A DNA stretch of 64,000 bases from positions 62,001 through 126,000 of the forward strand of contig AAVV01000012.1 of the NCBI GenBank assembly GCA_000169115.1, written 5' to 3'. Shown here in pieces: positions 36,332 to 43,570 of the stretch. The stretch comes from a marine gamma proteobacterium HTCC2080 (GTDB taxonomy: Bacteria; Pseudomonadota; Gammaproteobacteria; Pseudomonadales; Halieaceae). The translations under genes and the position numbers were made by a program. The notes beneath the pieces are model-generated. The model was not told the DNA's origin. It ran no database searches and was given only the letters and a program-made list of their open reading frames with translations. Within the stretch, counting starts at the first letter, position 1, and every line of letters begins with the position of its first letter.

Positions 36332-37398
36332 GAACTACCTCCCTGTTTCAGGCGTCTTTGGGCCACGTCATCGGCGAGACGGATCAAAATATCTTCAGTA
36401 GCAGCCCAATCGATACAAGGATCAGTAATGCTTTGGCCGTAGATCAGTGTGCCACCCTCAACAACATTCTGACGACCAGCCTCCAGAAAGCTTTCGATCA
36501 TGACGCCAATAATGGCCTCGTTTCCACCCGCTACCTGTTGACCGATATTGGCCAGAACTTCAAGCTGACGCTCCGGTTGCTTGCGGCTGTTAGCGTGGCT
36601 CGCGTCAATCATTAAACGATCGGACAAACCTGCTTTGCCCAGCAGCGCCCGGGCATCGTCGACCGCAAACATGTCGTAGTTTGGCTTATGTCCGCCGCGC
36701 AGAATCACATGACAATCTTCGTTACCCAGTGTTTCGAAAATTGCCGACTGCCCCTCTTTAGTAACAGAAAGAAAATGATGGGGTTGACGCGCTGCACCAA
36801 TTGCATCGACCGCCATTTGCACATCTCCATCGGTACCATTTTTAAAGCCAACAGGGCATGACAGCCCCGAGGCGAGCTCTCTATGGGTTTGACTCTCCGT
36901 TGTTCTTGCACCTATTGCACCCCAACTCACTAGATCAGCGAAATATTGAGGAGATATAAGATCAAGATACTCGGTGCCTGTGGGCAACCCCAATTTATTG
37001 AGGTCTACCAACAGTTGCCTAGCCAAACGAAGACCCTTGTTGATTTGAAAGGAATCGTCTAGATCGGGATCATTAATTAATCCTTTCCACCCTACCGTCG
37101 TTCTGGGCTTTTCAAAATACACCCGCATAACAACTAGCAGGCGATCACTCAATTTTTCAGCGAGGGGCTGGAGGCGCCTGCCGTAATCAATCGCCGCATC
37201 TACGTCATGAATACTGCAGGGACCCACCACCACTACAAGACGGTCATCGTCACCTTTCAGTACGTTATGTATTGCTCCTCTGGCCTGCGTCACGTGAGTA
37301 GCAACGGTCTCATCGAGGGGTATCTGATTCAGCAAATCACTGGGCGCAGCCAGCTCTTTGAGGGACGAAATACGAGTATCATCGGTAATTGAAGGCAT
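36328..37398 (-). CDS. 3-deoxy-7-phosphoheptulonate (DAHP) synthase, class I
   Basis: Cytoplasmic enzyme of 356 residues that condenses phosphoenolpyruvate and erythrose 4-phosphate, the entry step of the shikimate pathway. Motifs are VVVGPCSIHD, FEKPRTTVGWKGL, SWGAIGARTTESQ, VGFKNGTDGDV, RGGHKPNYD and DASHANSRKQPE, all typical of the AroF/AroG/AroH family. Which feedback type (Tyr, Phe or Trp) it is cannot be decided from sequence reading alone, so no symbol is given. ATG 37398 is preferred to GTG 37401. It lies 13 bases after the DUF501 gene and overlaps the MscS gene. Confidence 0.94.
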   Translation of the reverse strand: MPSITDDTRISSLKELAAPSDLLNQIPLDETVATHVTQARGAIHNVLKGDDDRLVVVVGPCSIHDVDAAIDYGRRLQPLAEKLSDRLLVVMRVYFEKPRTTVGWKGLINDPDLDDSFQINKGLRLARQLLVDLNKLGLPTGTEYLDLISPQYFADLVSWGAIGARTTESQTHRELASGLSCPVGFKNGTDGDVQMAVDAIGAARQPHHFLSVTKEGQSAIFETLGNEDCHVILRGGHKPNYDMFAVDDARALLGKAGLSDRLMIDASHANSRKQPERQLEVLANIGQQVAGGNEAIIGVMIESFLEAGRQNVVEGGTLIYGQSITDPCIDWAATEDILIRLADDVAQRRLKQGGSS

Positions 37399-37411
37399 CA
37401 CATTTATAAAC

Positions 37412-37966
37412 TCATGATTGAGCGTCGGAAATAAGACTCGCGGGGCCCTCAGAGAGAAGCCCGTCGATCATACCTCCCACCACATTTGGTTGGACACAGT
37501 GCGCGGCATACCAGGTGTGCAAACAGCGAATTCGATCGGCTCCCTGGATGCCACCAATACCGCGAGAAGTGAAGGCCCCTATCATACCAGAGGACTCCAA
37601 AAATTCTCGTTCCGTAGGCGTCATAGTTGCCGCGCGAGCGGCTTGGTGTTTTTCATGGTCAATCCGCATTTTAGCTCGCAATTCGGCCGATTGGTCCACT
37701 CGCTGTTGCAAGTTGGCAATGCAGCCGGCCGCCTCCAATCGATCGATAGCGAGACAAAGTACCGGGTCGATTAACCAAAATACCGTTGGAAATGGCTTGT
37801 TATCAACCACAAGAGCAACCTGAACAACACGGGGACGGCCGTGCTCGTCCCAGGCGACAATGTTGCGCAAGCCTCTTGGCTCGCGGTCTAAACATTGTCG
37901 AATGTAAGGTCGCCAGCGCTCTAATTTACTCTCGTTCACTGCGTGTAATTTATTTTGCTCGTTCAT
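37412..37966 (-). CDS. DUF501 family protein
   Basis: A 184-residue cytoplasmic protein of the DUF501 family, whose function I do not know. Recognisable stretches are REPRGLRNIVAWDEHGRPRVVQV, PTVFWLIDPVL and the C-terminal IKCLHTWYA-like segment IRCLHTWYAAHCV. Known members often neighbour ppx/gppA or eno in other bacteria, which is not the case here. The ATG at 37966 gives the family-like start; a GTG at 37984 is an in-frame alternative. It heads an apparent DUF501-DAHP synthase-MscS operon. Its promoter region is back to back with the cobalamin riboswitch. Confidence 0.82.
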   Translation of the reverse strand: MNEQNKLHAVNESKLERWRPYIRQCLDREPRGLRNIVAWDEHGRPRVVQVALVVDNKPFPTVFWLIDPVLCLAIDRLEAAGCIANLQQRVDQSAELRAKMRIDHEKHQAARAATMTPTEREFLESSGMIGAFTSRGIGGIQGADRIRCLHTWYAAHCVQPNVVGGMIDGLLSEGPASLISDAQS

Positions 37967-38044
37967 GGAGCAATATGTTAACACTGCTGGGAAACGCAGA
38001 ATAAGATAAAGGTTTGACGCGGCTTTTCAGCGCGAGTACCCTCC

Positions 38045-38185
38045 TCCGCGTTAGGTGCCTGCCGGCCGCTGCGGTCTGGGCAGGTTAAAAGGGAAACTGG
38101 TTACCGGCCTTCAGTCGTTATGCCAGTGCTGCCCCCGCAACGGTAGGGAACCTAGTTCCGAGCCCGATACCTGCCTGACGTAACG
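38045..38185 (+). promoter_or_regulatory. Cobalamin riboswitch aptamer
   Basis: The leader of btuB contains conserved cobalamin-aptamer elements in order: GGTGCCTG near 38054, GGGCAGGTTAAAAGGGAA at 38078-38095, the B12 box GCCAGTGCTGCCCCCGCAAC near 38121-38140, and GAGCCCGATACCTGCC closing the core near 38160-38175. The pairing CCTGCC/GGCAGG can be seen. Adenosylcobalamin binding is expected to repress the downstream genes. End points are approximate. Confidence 0.93.
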
Positions 38186-38196
38186 TAAACCACAAA

Positions 38197-38281
38197 GCGG
38201 AGGGCTTTGCAGGGTGCGACTCCCCATCTGGCTGGAGCCCACACCTGTGCTGTTTTAACAGCGCCTCCGCCAACGCAGGAG
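38197..38281 (+). promoter_or_regulatory. Riboswitch expression platform before btuB
   Basis: GCGGAGG (38197-38203) is complementary to CCTCCGC (38264-38270), and a perfect GCTGTT-TT-AACAGC hairpin lies just inside the second arm. The btuB ribosome site (AGGAG, 38277-38281) follows immediately. No T-run is present, so control of ribosome access is more likely than transcription termination. This is inferred from base pairing only. Confidence 0.6.
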
Positions 38282-38288
38282 CTGCGCT

Positions 38289-40151
38289 ATGTTTCGCCAC
38301 ATCGTATATCGACCCCTTGTTCTATCGTTGCTTACAGGCGCACATATTACGGCTGCTTACGCCGATGATAAGGACAGTGAAGCTCTTGAGGAAACTGTTA
38401 TTGTCGCCTCTCGGGTTCCAACACCTCTGAGCCGAATTGGTGTCTCGGTATCGGTTACCGACCGTGAAACCATAGAAATTCTAGGCTACAGCGATGTTGC
38501 AGACTTTCTCGACCTACAGCCGGGTGTATCAGTGACCCGTGATGGAGGCCCCGGCAAATCGGCCTCGGTGCGGATTCGCGGTGAGGAGGGCTTCCGCACC
38601 CGGGTGGTATTAGACGGTATCGATATAGCTGATCCCTCCTCACCTCAAATTAGCCCCCGCATTGAGCACCTGCTTGCTGAAGGGCTACAGCGCATTGAGA
38701 TACTCAGGGGACCACAAGGACTCGCTTACGGCGCTGATGCCGGCGGCGTCATCGCCATGACGACCCGCCAACCCGAGCAAGGAATGACCGCGAGCCTCAC
38801 TGCGGAAGGCGGCCAGAACGGTTATTCAAAACTCGGGGGCTTTGTCGCTGGGGGCACGGAGGTATTTCGCGGCTCACTATCCATCACCGACTTAAGCACT
38901 GACGGCTTCAATGCCAGACCCTCTGACAACCAATTGCGTGACGATGACGGCTACAGTAACACCACGGTCCATGGCACTGCTTCATTGAGCTTGACCGACG
39001 CCCTCACCCTTACCGGGAGCGTGCACAATATCAATGGTGATAACGACTATGACGGCTGTTTTGACACAGCCACTTTTGCCCAGATCGGCGCCTGTACTGA
39101 TTCCTTTGATCAGTCTGCAATGCGAATCTCCGCAAATTTCCGAAACACTGTGATCGACTCGTCACTCAGCTATGAAAAATCTGACATTGAAAGGGCGTTT
39201 TACAGTGCAGATATATTGTCCTTTGAAACTGAAGGCGAGCAGGAAGAAGTTTCTTGGATTGGCTCCACCACCCCAGCTTTGGGACACCGTTTAACACTGG
39301 GAGTAGATGCTGCTGAACAGTCTCTTATCGATGGAGGCAACAAACGCAGTAGGGATAACCTTGGGATTTGGGGAGAGTACGACCTCGATGTACTTGCCGG
39401 CGCACTCACAGTGGGGGCACGATGGGATGACAACGACGATTTCGGCCAGTTTACCTCGTGGCGCATTAGTTTACAGCAGCAGCTGGCTGGCACCGATCAC
39501 CCTTTGATCATGAAGGGTGCCGTTGGCACCGGCTTTCGTGCACCAAGCCTTTACGAAATAGCCTATAACGCGGGCCCTTTTAGTTACGCACCTGCGGCGA
39601 CCACTGCACTTACTGAAGAAAAAAGCCAGGGTTGGGAAATCGGTCTTAGCTGGGGCCAACCTAACCAGCGACTAGAGGTCACCTGGTTTGATCAGGAGAT
39701 CGAAAACGAAATTTATTTCGATATGGCGAGCTTCTCTGGCTACCTCCAGGGTACGGGCACAACAACGTCTCAGGGCTTAGAAATTGCTGGTGAGACCACT
39801 TTTCTTAACCATTGGCGTCTTCTGGCAAACATTACCTGGAACGAAACAGAGTCCAGCGCCAAACAGCAAAGACCATATCGCCCTGAATGGGCCGCTGCGA
39901 GCAGTGTGTTGTGGCAGAATAGCTCACTAGTTGCAGCCCTAACCGCGCGATTCACCTGGGACTCAGTTGATACCGCTGGAGCGCCTATGCCGGACACCGA
40001 ACGTCTAGATGCCAGTCTGATGATCAATGTGACCCAATCGCTTCGTGTGACAGGACGAATTGAAAATCTTACGGACAACCGCGACCCTCAGGTCAGGGAT
40101 TACAATCAAATCCCCAGAGCCGCTTACATCGGCCTTCGCTACAGTATATAG
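38289..40151 (+). CDS. btuB: TonB-dependent vitamin B12 receptor BtuB
   Basis: Outer-membrane cobalamin transporter of 620 residues, close to BtuB length. A signal peptide is followed by the TonB box EETVIVASRVP (35-44), the plug domain (VSVTDRETIEILG to about 160, with VRIRGEEGFRTRVVLDGIDI) and a 22-strand barrel ending GLRYSI. The last residue is Ile rather than the usual Phe. Assignment to B12 rather than siderophores rests on the cobalamin riboswitch in its leader and cobO downstream. Energy would come from TonB-ExbBD, not encoded here. An AGGAG site precedes the ATG. Confidence 0.93.
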   Translation: MFRHIVYRPLVLSLLTGAHITAAYADDKDSEALEETVIVASRVPTPLSRIGVSVSVTDRETIEILGYSDVADFLDLQPGVSVTRDGGPGKSASVRIRGEEGFRTRVVLDGIDIADPSSPQISPRIEHLLAEGLQRIEILRGPQGLAYGADAGGVIAMTTRQPEQGMTASLTAEGGQNGYSKLGGFVAGGTEVFRGSLSITDLSTDGFNARPSDNQLRDDDGYSNTTVHGTASLSLTDALTLTGSVHNINGDNDYDGCFDTATFAQIGACTDSFDQSAMRISANFRNTVIDSSLSYEKSDIERAFYSADILSFETEGEQEEVSWIGSTTPALGHRLTLGVDAAEQSLIDGGNKRSRDNLGIWGEYDLDVLAGALTVGARWDDNDDFGQFTSWRISLQQQLAGTDHPLIMKGAVGTGFRAPSLYEIAYNAGPFSYAPAATTALTEEKSQGWEIGLSWGQPNQRLEVTWFDQEIENEIYFDMASFSGYLQGTGTTTSQGLEIAGETTFLNHWRLLANITWNETESSAKQQRPYRPEWAAASSVLWQNSSLVAALTARFTWDSVDTAGAPMPDTERLDASLMINVTQSLRVTGRIENLTDNRDPQVRDYNQIPRAAYIGLRYSI

Positions 40152-40162
40152 AGGACTTATCC

Positions 40163-40771
40163 ATGGATGAAACTGACAAAGAAGCGCGCCATAAACGTGC
40201 CATGGAAAAGCAGAAAGCCTCCGTGGATGCCGGAGTCGCGGCGGCGACCACCGATAGAGGGGTGGCGGTTCTTTTGACGGGCGATGGCAAGGGTAAAACC
40301 AGCTCTGCTTTCGGAATGGTGCTTCGAGCTCTGGGCTACCGGCAAAAGGTAGGTGTCGTGCAGTTTATAAAAGGCGTGCAGCTGTCGGGGGAAGAACACT
40401 ACCTTCGCGATCACTGCCCGGAAGTAGAGTTCTACCAAATGGGTACGGGCTTTACCTGGGACACCCAAGACCGTAGTGGCGACATTGCAGCTGCAGAGCG
40501 TACTTGGAAAATTGCAGAGGCAATGCTGCAGAATACAACTCTGGATCTTGTCATACTGGATGAACTTACCTACATGCTTGCTTTCAAGTACCTCCCTGAA
40601 AGCGCTGTTCTAGCTGCAATTACAGGGCGCCCATCTCATCAAAGCGTTGTAGTAACAGGCCGAGGCGGGGGAACTGAGCTGCGTTCAGTCATGGACACCG
40701 TCTCAGAGGTAAAAGAGATTGAGCATGCTTATCGCGCCGGCATTCAAGCGCGTAAAGGGGTCGATTACTGA
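40163..40771 (+). CDS. cobO: Cob(I)yrinic acid a,c-diamide adenosyltransferase
   Basis: CobO/BtuR-type corrinoid adenosyltransferase of 202 residues, which attaches the adenosyl group to cobalamin or its precursors, using ATP. The nucleotide loop TGDGKGKTSSA lies at 39-49, and VQFIKG, DLVILDELTYML and VVVTGRGG follow. The N-terminal helix (ETDKEARHKRAMEKQK) is typical. It begins 11 bases after btuB and is therefore under the riboswitch. With no other synthesis genes nearby, salvage of imported corrinoids is the likely purpose. Confidence 0.94.
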   Translation: MDETDKEARHKRAMEKQKASVDAGVAAATTDRGVAVLLTGDGKGKTSSAFGMVLRALGYRQKVGVVQFIKGVQLSGEEHYLRDHCPEVEFYQMGTGFTWDTQDRSGDIAAAERTWKIAEAMLQNTTLDLVILDELTYMLAFKYLPESAVLAAITGRPSHQSVVVTGRGGGTELRSVMDTVSEVKEIEHAYRAGIQARKGVDY

Positions 40772-41362
40772 GTGGACATGCAGCCATTGAACAACGACTC
40801 CATTGATTTTGGGTGGTTTCTCGCTTATAAATTTTTCAATTCGTTATTCTTGGGTCTGTCTATTGGCGCCGTCTTTACTCTGTACGAGCCACTCTCACCC
40901 GCAATCTTTTCTGCAGGAGGCATTGGACTGGCATTAGCAACTCTTGCCGTGGCTACTCAGTACCACCGACTCTTCAAACCCTATTGGTTTTTTCGGCTCT
41001 CCATCAGTGTTGAGCTGATCATCTTGATGGGGATTTTGGCCGTTCTCATTTACCCTATAGATAAGCCCATAGCGCTTTTTATCTACTTGGGATACCAATT
41101 CACCTTCGCATTGGGAAATTATCTTGTCCGGTGTGAAACGCTTTTATTTGTCGATAACCGGCGACTAGCCCGACTCGATGTTGCAAAGCAAATCGCCTAT
41201 CTTGTGGGGATGGGCTCTTCGTGGATTGGCTACCAAATTTTGGCCGAAAAATTCGAGATCACCCGTAAAATCGCTCAGGTAACGGCATTGCATTGGCCAT
41301 TGTTAGGCATTGAAGTCATCATCATTATTTGTTTAATCTGTGCATTTAGACGACCACGCTAG
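40772..41362 (+). CDS. Six-helix membrane protein in the cobalamin-riboswitch operon, function unknown
   Basis: A 196-residue protein with about six hydrophobic helices. I do not recognise the family. Its helix pattern and loops (LYEPLSPAIFSAGGIGLALATLAV, FVDNRRLARLDVAKQIAYLVGM) resemble half of a major-facilitator fold rather than an ABC permease. Length is like BtuM-type solitary B12 carriers, but I see no convincing BtuM signature; a single cysteine lies in YLVRCETLL. GTG 40772 directly abuts the cobO stop; ATG 40778 is an alternative. No btuCDF genes are present in the window, so an inner-membrane cobalamin step is an attractive but unproved role. Confidence 0.75.
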   Translation: MDMQPLNNDSIDFGWFLAYKFFNSLFLGLSIGAVFTLYEPLSPAIFSAGGIGLALATLAVATQYHRLFKPYWFFRLSISVELIILMGILAVLIYPIDKPIALFIYLGYQFTFALGNYLVRCETLLFVDNRRLARLDVAKQIAYLVGMGSSWIGYQILAEKFEITRKIAQVTALHWPLLGIEVIIIICLICAFRRPR

Positions 41363-41446
41363 CAGGACTCAAGCTCCGCCCAAGAAGGGACATTGCATCT
41401 ATACTAGGCAATCGCTTGTCTACAGGGCGCTAACTAAGGGAAAACA

Positions 41447-41968
41447 ATGCTTCGATTATCGACATCTCTAACCGCAGGATTACTGGCATTCGGATTATGC
41501 AGAGCTGTTGTAAGCACTGCAGAGCCCGGCGAGGTAGCAAGCGAGCTCCTTGACACGGTACAAACCGTCCGCGGCATAGGCGCCTCATCAATCAAAGATG
41601 GCGGCGAGGGTAGTGGCGGAGGAAATGGTGTTGAGCCTCCAAACGATCCAGAGACGGCGGTTCGTCAGGTTTATGAGGATGATGTAAACGCGCTGATTGT
41701 GAGCGCAGCGGGGGGCTGTACAACTTCTGGTTGCCACGGCCGCACTGGTGCACCCGGTGGCTTGAGGCTTTACGGCGCTGGAGAGAGCAACAACATCCAA
41801 CTCAATTACGAGTCCTTCCTGCGCTATATTGAATCAAACTCGGCCGACAAATTGGTGACCAGAATTTCAGGTGGGGGTGGGCATGGTGGGGGACGCCGCT
41901 ACGCCTCCGATTCATCGGAATACGCCATTATCGAAGCTTGGGCAATCTCGGTAGAAGCCTTACCCTAA
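41447..41968 (+). CDS. Secreted protein with possible C-type haem motif (CX4CH)
   Basis: A 173-residue protein with a signal peptide (LTAGLLAFGLCRAVVSTA) and a glycine-rich linker (GGEGSGGGNG). The central segment AAGGCTTSGCHGRTGAPGG contains Cys91, Cys96 and His97, a CX4CH arrangement like the variant haem-attachment sites of some multihaem cytochromes. Surrounding residues (YGAGESNNIQLNYESFLRYI) resemble the small cytochrome-like domains seen in planctomycete-type proteins. A second glycine/histidine cluster (GGGGHGGGRRY) follows. A ribosome site (AAGGGAAAACA) precedes the ATG. It converges on the aldolase with a nine-base overlap. Haem binding is inferred. Confidence 0.65.
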   Translation: MLRLSTSLTAGLLAFGLCRAVVSTAEPGEVASELLDTVQTVRGIGASSIKDGGEGSGGGNGVEPPNDPETAVRQVYEDDVNALIVSAAGGCTTSGCHGRTGAPGGLRLYGAGESNNIQLNYESFLRYIESNSADKLVTRISGGGGHGGGRRYASDSSEYAIIEAWAISVEALP

Positions 41969-42757
41969 CAAATCGGGCTGCTCAGCCAAAATAACGTCAA
42001 ACATTGGCTGAGCACTGAACCAACCTGACAGCCTGCTCCCCACCTGTTGCTGTGTATGCGCCGCCATTTCCTTGGGGATCGGCTGCGGCGTGCCTGCAGC
42101 CTCGGCGAGCAGTTGGGCCTGGCAGCTGCGTTCCATCGTGACGTACCACCAACAGGCCTCTTCCACAGAGCCACCTACCGTAAGATGCCCATGGTTTTGC
42201 ATAATGATTGCCTTTTTCTGGCCTAACACTCGAGCAAGGCGCTCACCTTCAGTCATGTCAACGACGACACCCGTGTAGTCGTCTAGTAAAGCGTGATCCC
42301 CATAAAACGCACAGGCGTCCTGCGTAATTGGATCTAGAAGCCGACCCAAAGATGACCAAGATTTACCATAAATAGAATGTGCATGAGCCGCGGCGATAAC
42401 CTCGGGGCGCGACTGATGAATATGTCCGTGTATGGTGAAAGCGGCGCCGTTAAGAATTCCCTGACCCTCGACAATCTGACCGTCGTGGTCCACCCGAATG
42501 AGATCGGACACGCACACCTGCTTAAAAGAACGTCCCATAGGATTCACCCAAAAGGTTTCTGTATCCATAGGATCGCGAACCGTAATGTGTCCTGCAACGC
42601 CCTCATCAAATCCAAATTTTCCAAAAATACGCAGCGCTGCAGCTAAACGTTGTTTGCGGAACTTCTGTTCCTCTTCAGGCGACCGCTGTGCACCATCTGG
42701 CCCAGCCAATATTTCATCTGAGGCGTTCATAACGAGATCGTTAACCTGCTGGTTCAT
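41960..42757 (-). CDS. Class II aldolase/adducin family protein
   Basis: Zinc-dependent class II aldolase-fold protein of 265 residues. Metal-site segments are AAAHAHSIYGKSWS (two histidines) and MQNHGHLTVGGSVEEACWWY (a third); the start region FDEGVAGHITVRDP is characteristic. Members include fuculose-phosphate aldolase and several decarboxylases; in marine bacteria many have unknown substrates. It follows the HxlR regulator gene with five bases between the stop and the ATG (an overlapping GTG at 42766 is the alternative), so regulator and enzyme are co-transcribed. Confidence 0.87.
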   Translation of the reverse strand: MNQQVNDLVMNASDEILAGPDGAQRSPEEEQKFRKQRLAAALRIFGKFGFDEGVAGHITVRDPMDTETFWVNPMGRSFKQVCVSDLIRVDHDGQIVEGQGILNGAAFTIHGHIHQSRPEVIAAAHAHSIYGKSWSSLGRLLDPITQDACAFYGDHALLDDYTGVVVDMTEGERLARVLGQKKAIIMQNHGHLTVGGSVEEACWWYVTMERSCQAQLLAEAAGTPQPIPKEMAAHTQQQVGSRLSGWFSAQPMFDVILAEQPDLLG

Positions 42758-42762
42758 GATTT

Positions 42763-43323
42763 TCACTCACTTTTCTGTTTGGCCTGCAGCGCAGAAAACT
42801 CTGCGGCTGCAGCGGGTAGTGCTGCTTCCGGCGGCACTGTAGCGCCCGCCTCTAGCAATGACTCTATAAACGTTTGCATGATTGGTCCCGAGCGTGCCGA
42901 CACCTCCTCTGGCCGCAGGGACTCTCCGCACTCACTGCAACTTAATACGGGTTTAGCGAGATTTCCACACCCGGCATGCCAATACTCAGTTGGAGGGCCT
43001 TGCCCCTTGTCTAACCAAGCATCACCCCAATTGCCCAAGGTCATGAGCACGGGATAGAGCCCTAACCCCATTCGGGTTAGGCGATACTCATATCGAACCG
43101 GCCGGTCGCAGTAAGGCACTCGAGTCATCACTCCAGCGTCTACTAGGCCCGCTAGGCGCTCTGCAAGACGATGACGGGTGACGCCGAGGTTGCGGTAGAA
43201 CTCATCGAAACGTCGCGTGCCTTTAAAAGCGTCTCGTATAATCAACAGCGTCCAGCGCTCTCCAACAATGGAAAGCGCGCGGGCCACTGAACAAACCTGT
43301 GAATCAATGTTTTCCCATTTCAT
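42763..43323 (-). CDS. HxlR-family transcriptional regulator with C-terminal cysteine motif
   Basis: Winged-helix regulator of 186 residues from ATG 43323. The HxlR domain (about 10-105) shows VCSVARALSIVGERWTLLIIRDAF and the recognition region [19 protein letters not shown]. The C-terminal part carries CGNLAKPVLSCSECGE, where cysteines could bind zinc, and an alanine-rich tail. Typical HxlR proteins are 100-150 residues. It is the first gene of a pair with the class II aldolase, which it probably controls. An in-frame extension to 43359 lacks family similarity. Confidence 0.87.
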   Translation of the reverse strand: MKWENIDSQVCSVARALSIVGERWTLLIIRDAFKGTRRFDEFYRNLGVTRHRLAERLAGLVDAGVMTRVPYCDRPVRYEYRLTRMGLGLYPVLMTLGNWGDAWLDKGQGPPTEYWHAGCGNLAKPVLSCSECGESLRPEEVSARSGPIMQTFIESLLEAGATVPPEAALPAAAAEFSALQAKQKSE

Positions 43324-43514
43324 GTTGATAGCATGCGACGGAGTGAGGGAACAATACAAGGGCCCTGCGGAAATTCCACAAGCCCAGCCGAACAGGCGAT
43401 ACAGAGTAAAGCGAACCGTAAAGGCACGCGGCCGCTTGCCTGAAGCGCCAATAAATACTCTCTAAGAAAACCCTGACAAAAGATCTGCCTCAAGCAAATG
43501 ACACCTAACGCCAT

Positions 43515-43544
43515 AAAAAAACCCCCAGACCACAGGTCTGAGGG
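43515..43544 (-). terminator. Intrinsic terminator of aceA
   Basis: On the minus strand, CCCTCAGACC-TGT-GGTCTGGGGG forms a GC-rich stem with one bulged base, followed directly by TTTTTTT. It lies 27 bases after the aceA stop and matches a Rho-independent terminator. Confidence 0.88.
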
Positions 43545-43570
43545 CAGTATCGTTTCCTAAGCACTTAAAC

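Noticed and set aside
40772-41362. BtuM assignment
   Set aside because: Length and context fit, but I could not identify BtuM-specific motifs and the helix pattern looks more like half of an MFS protein.
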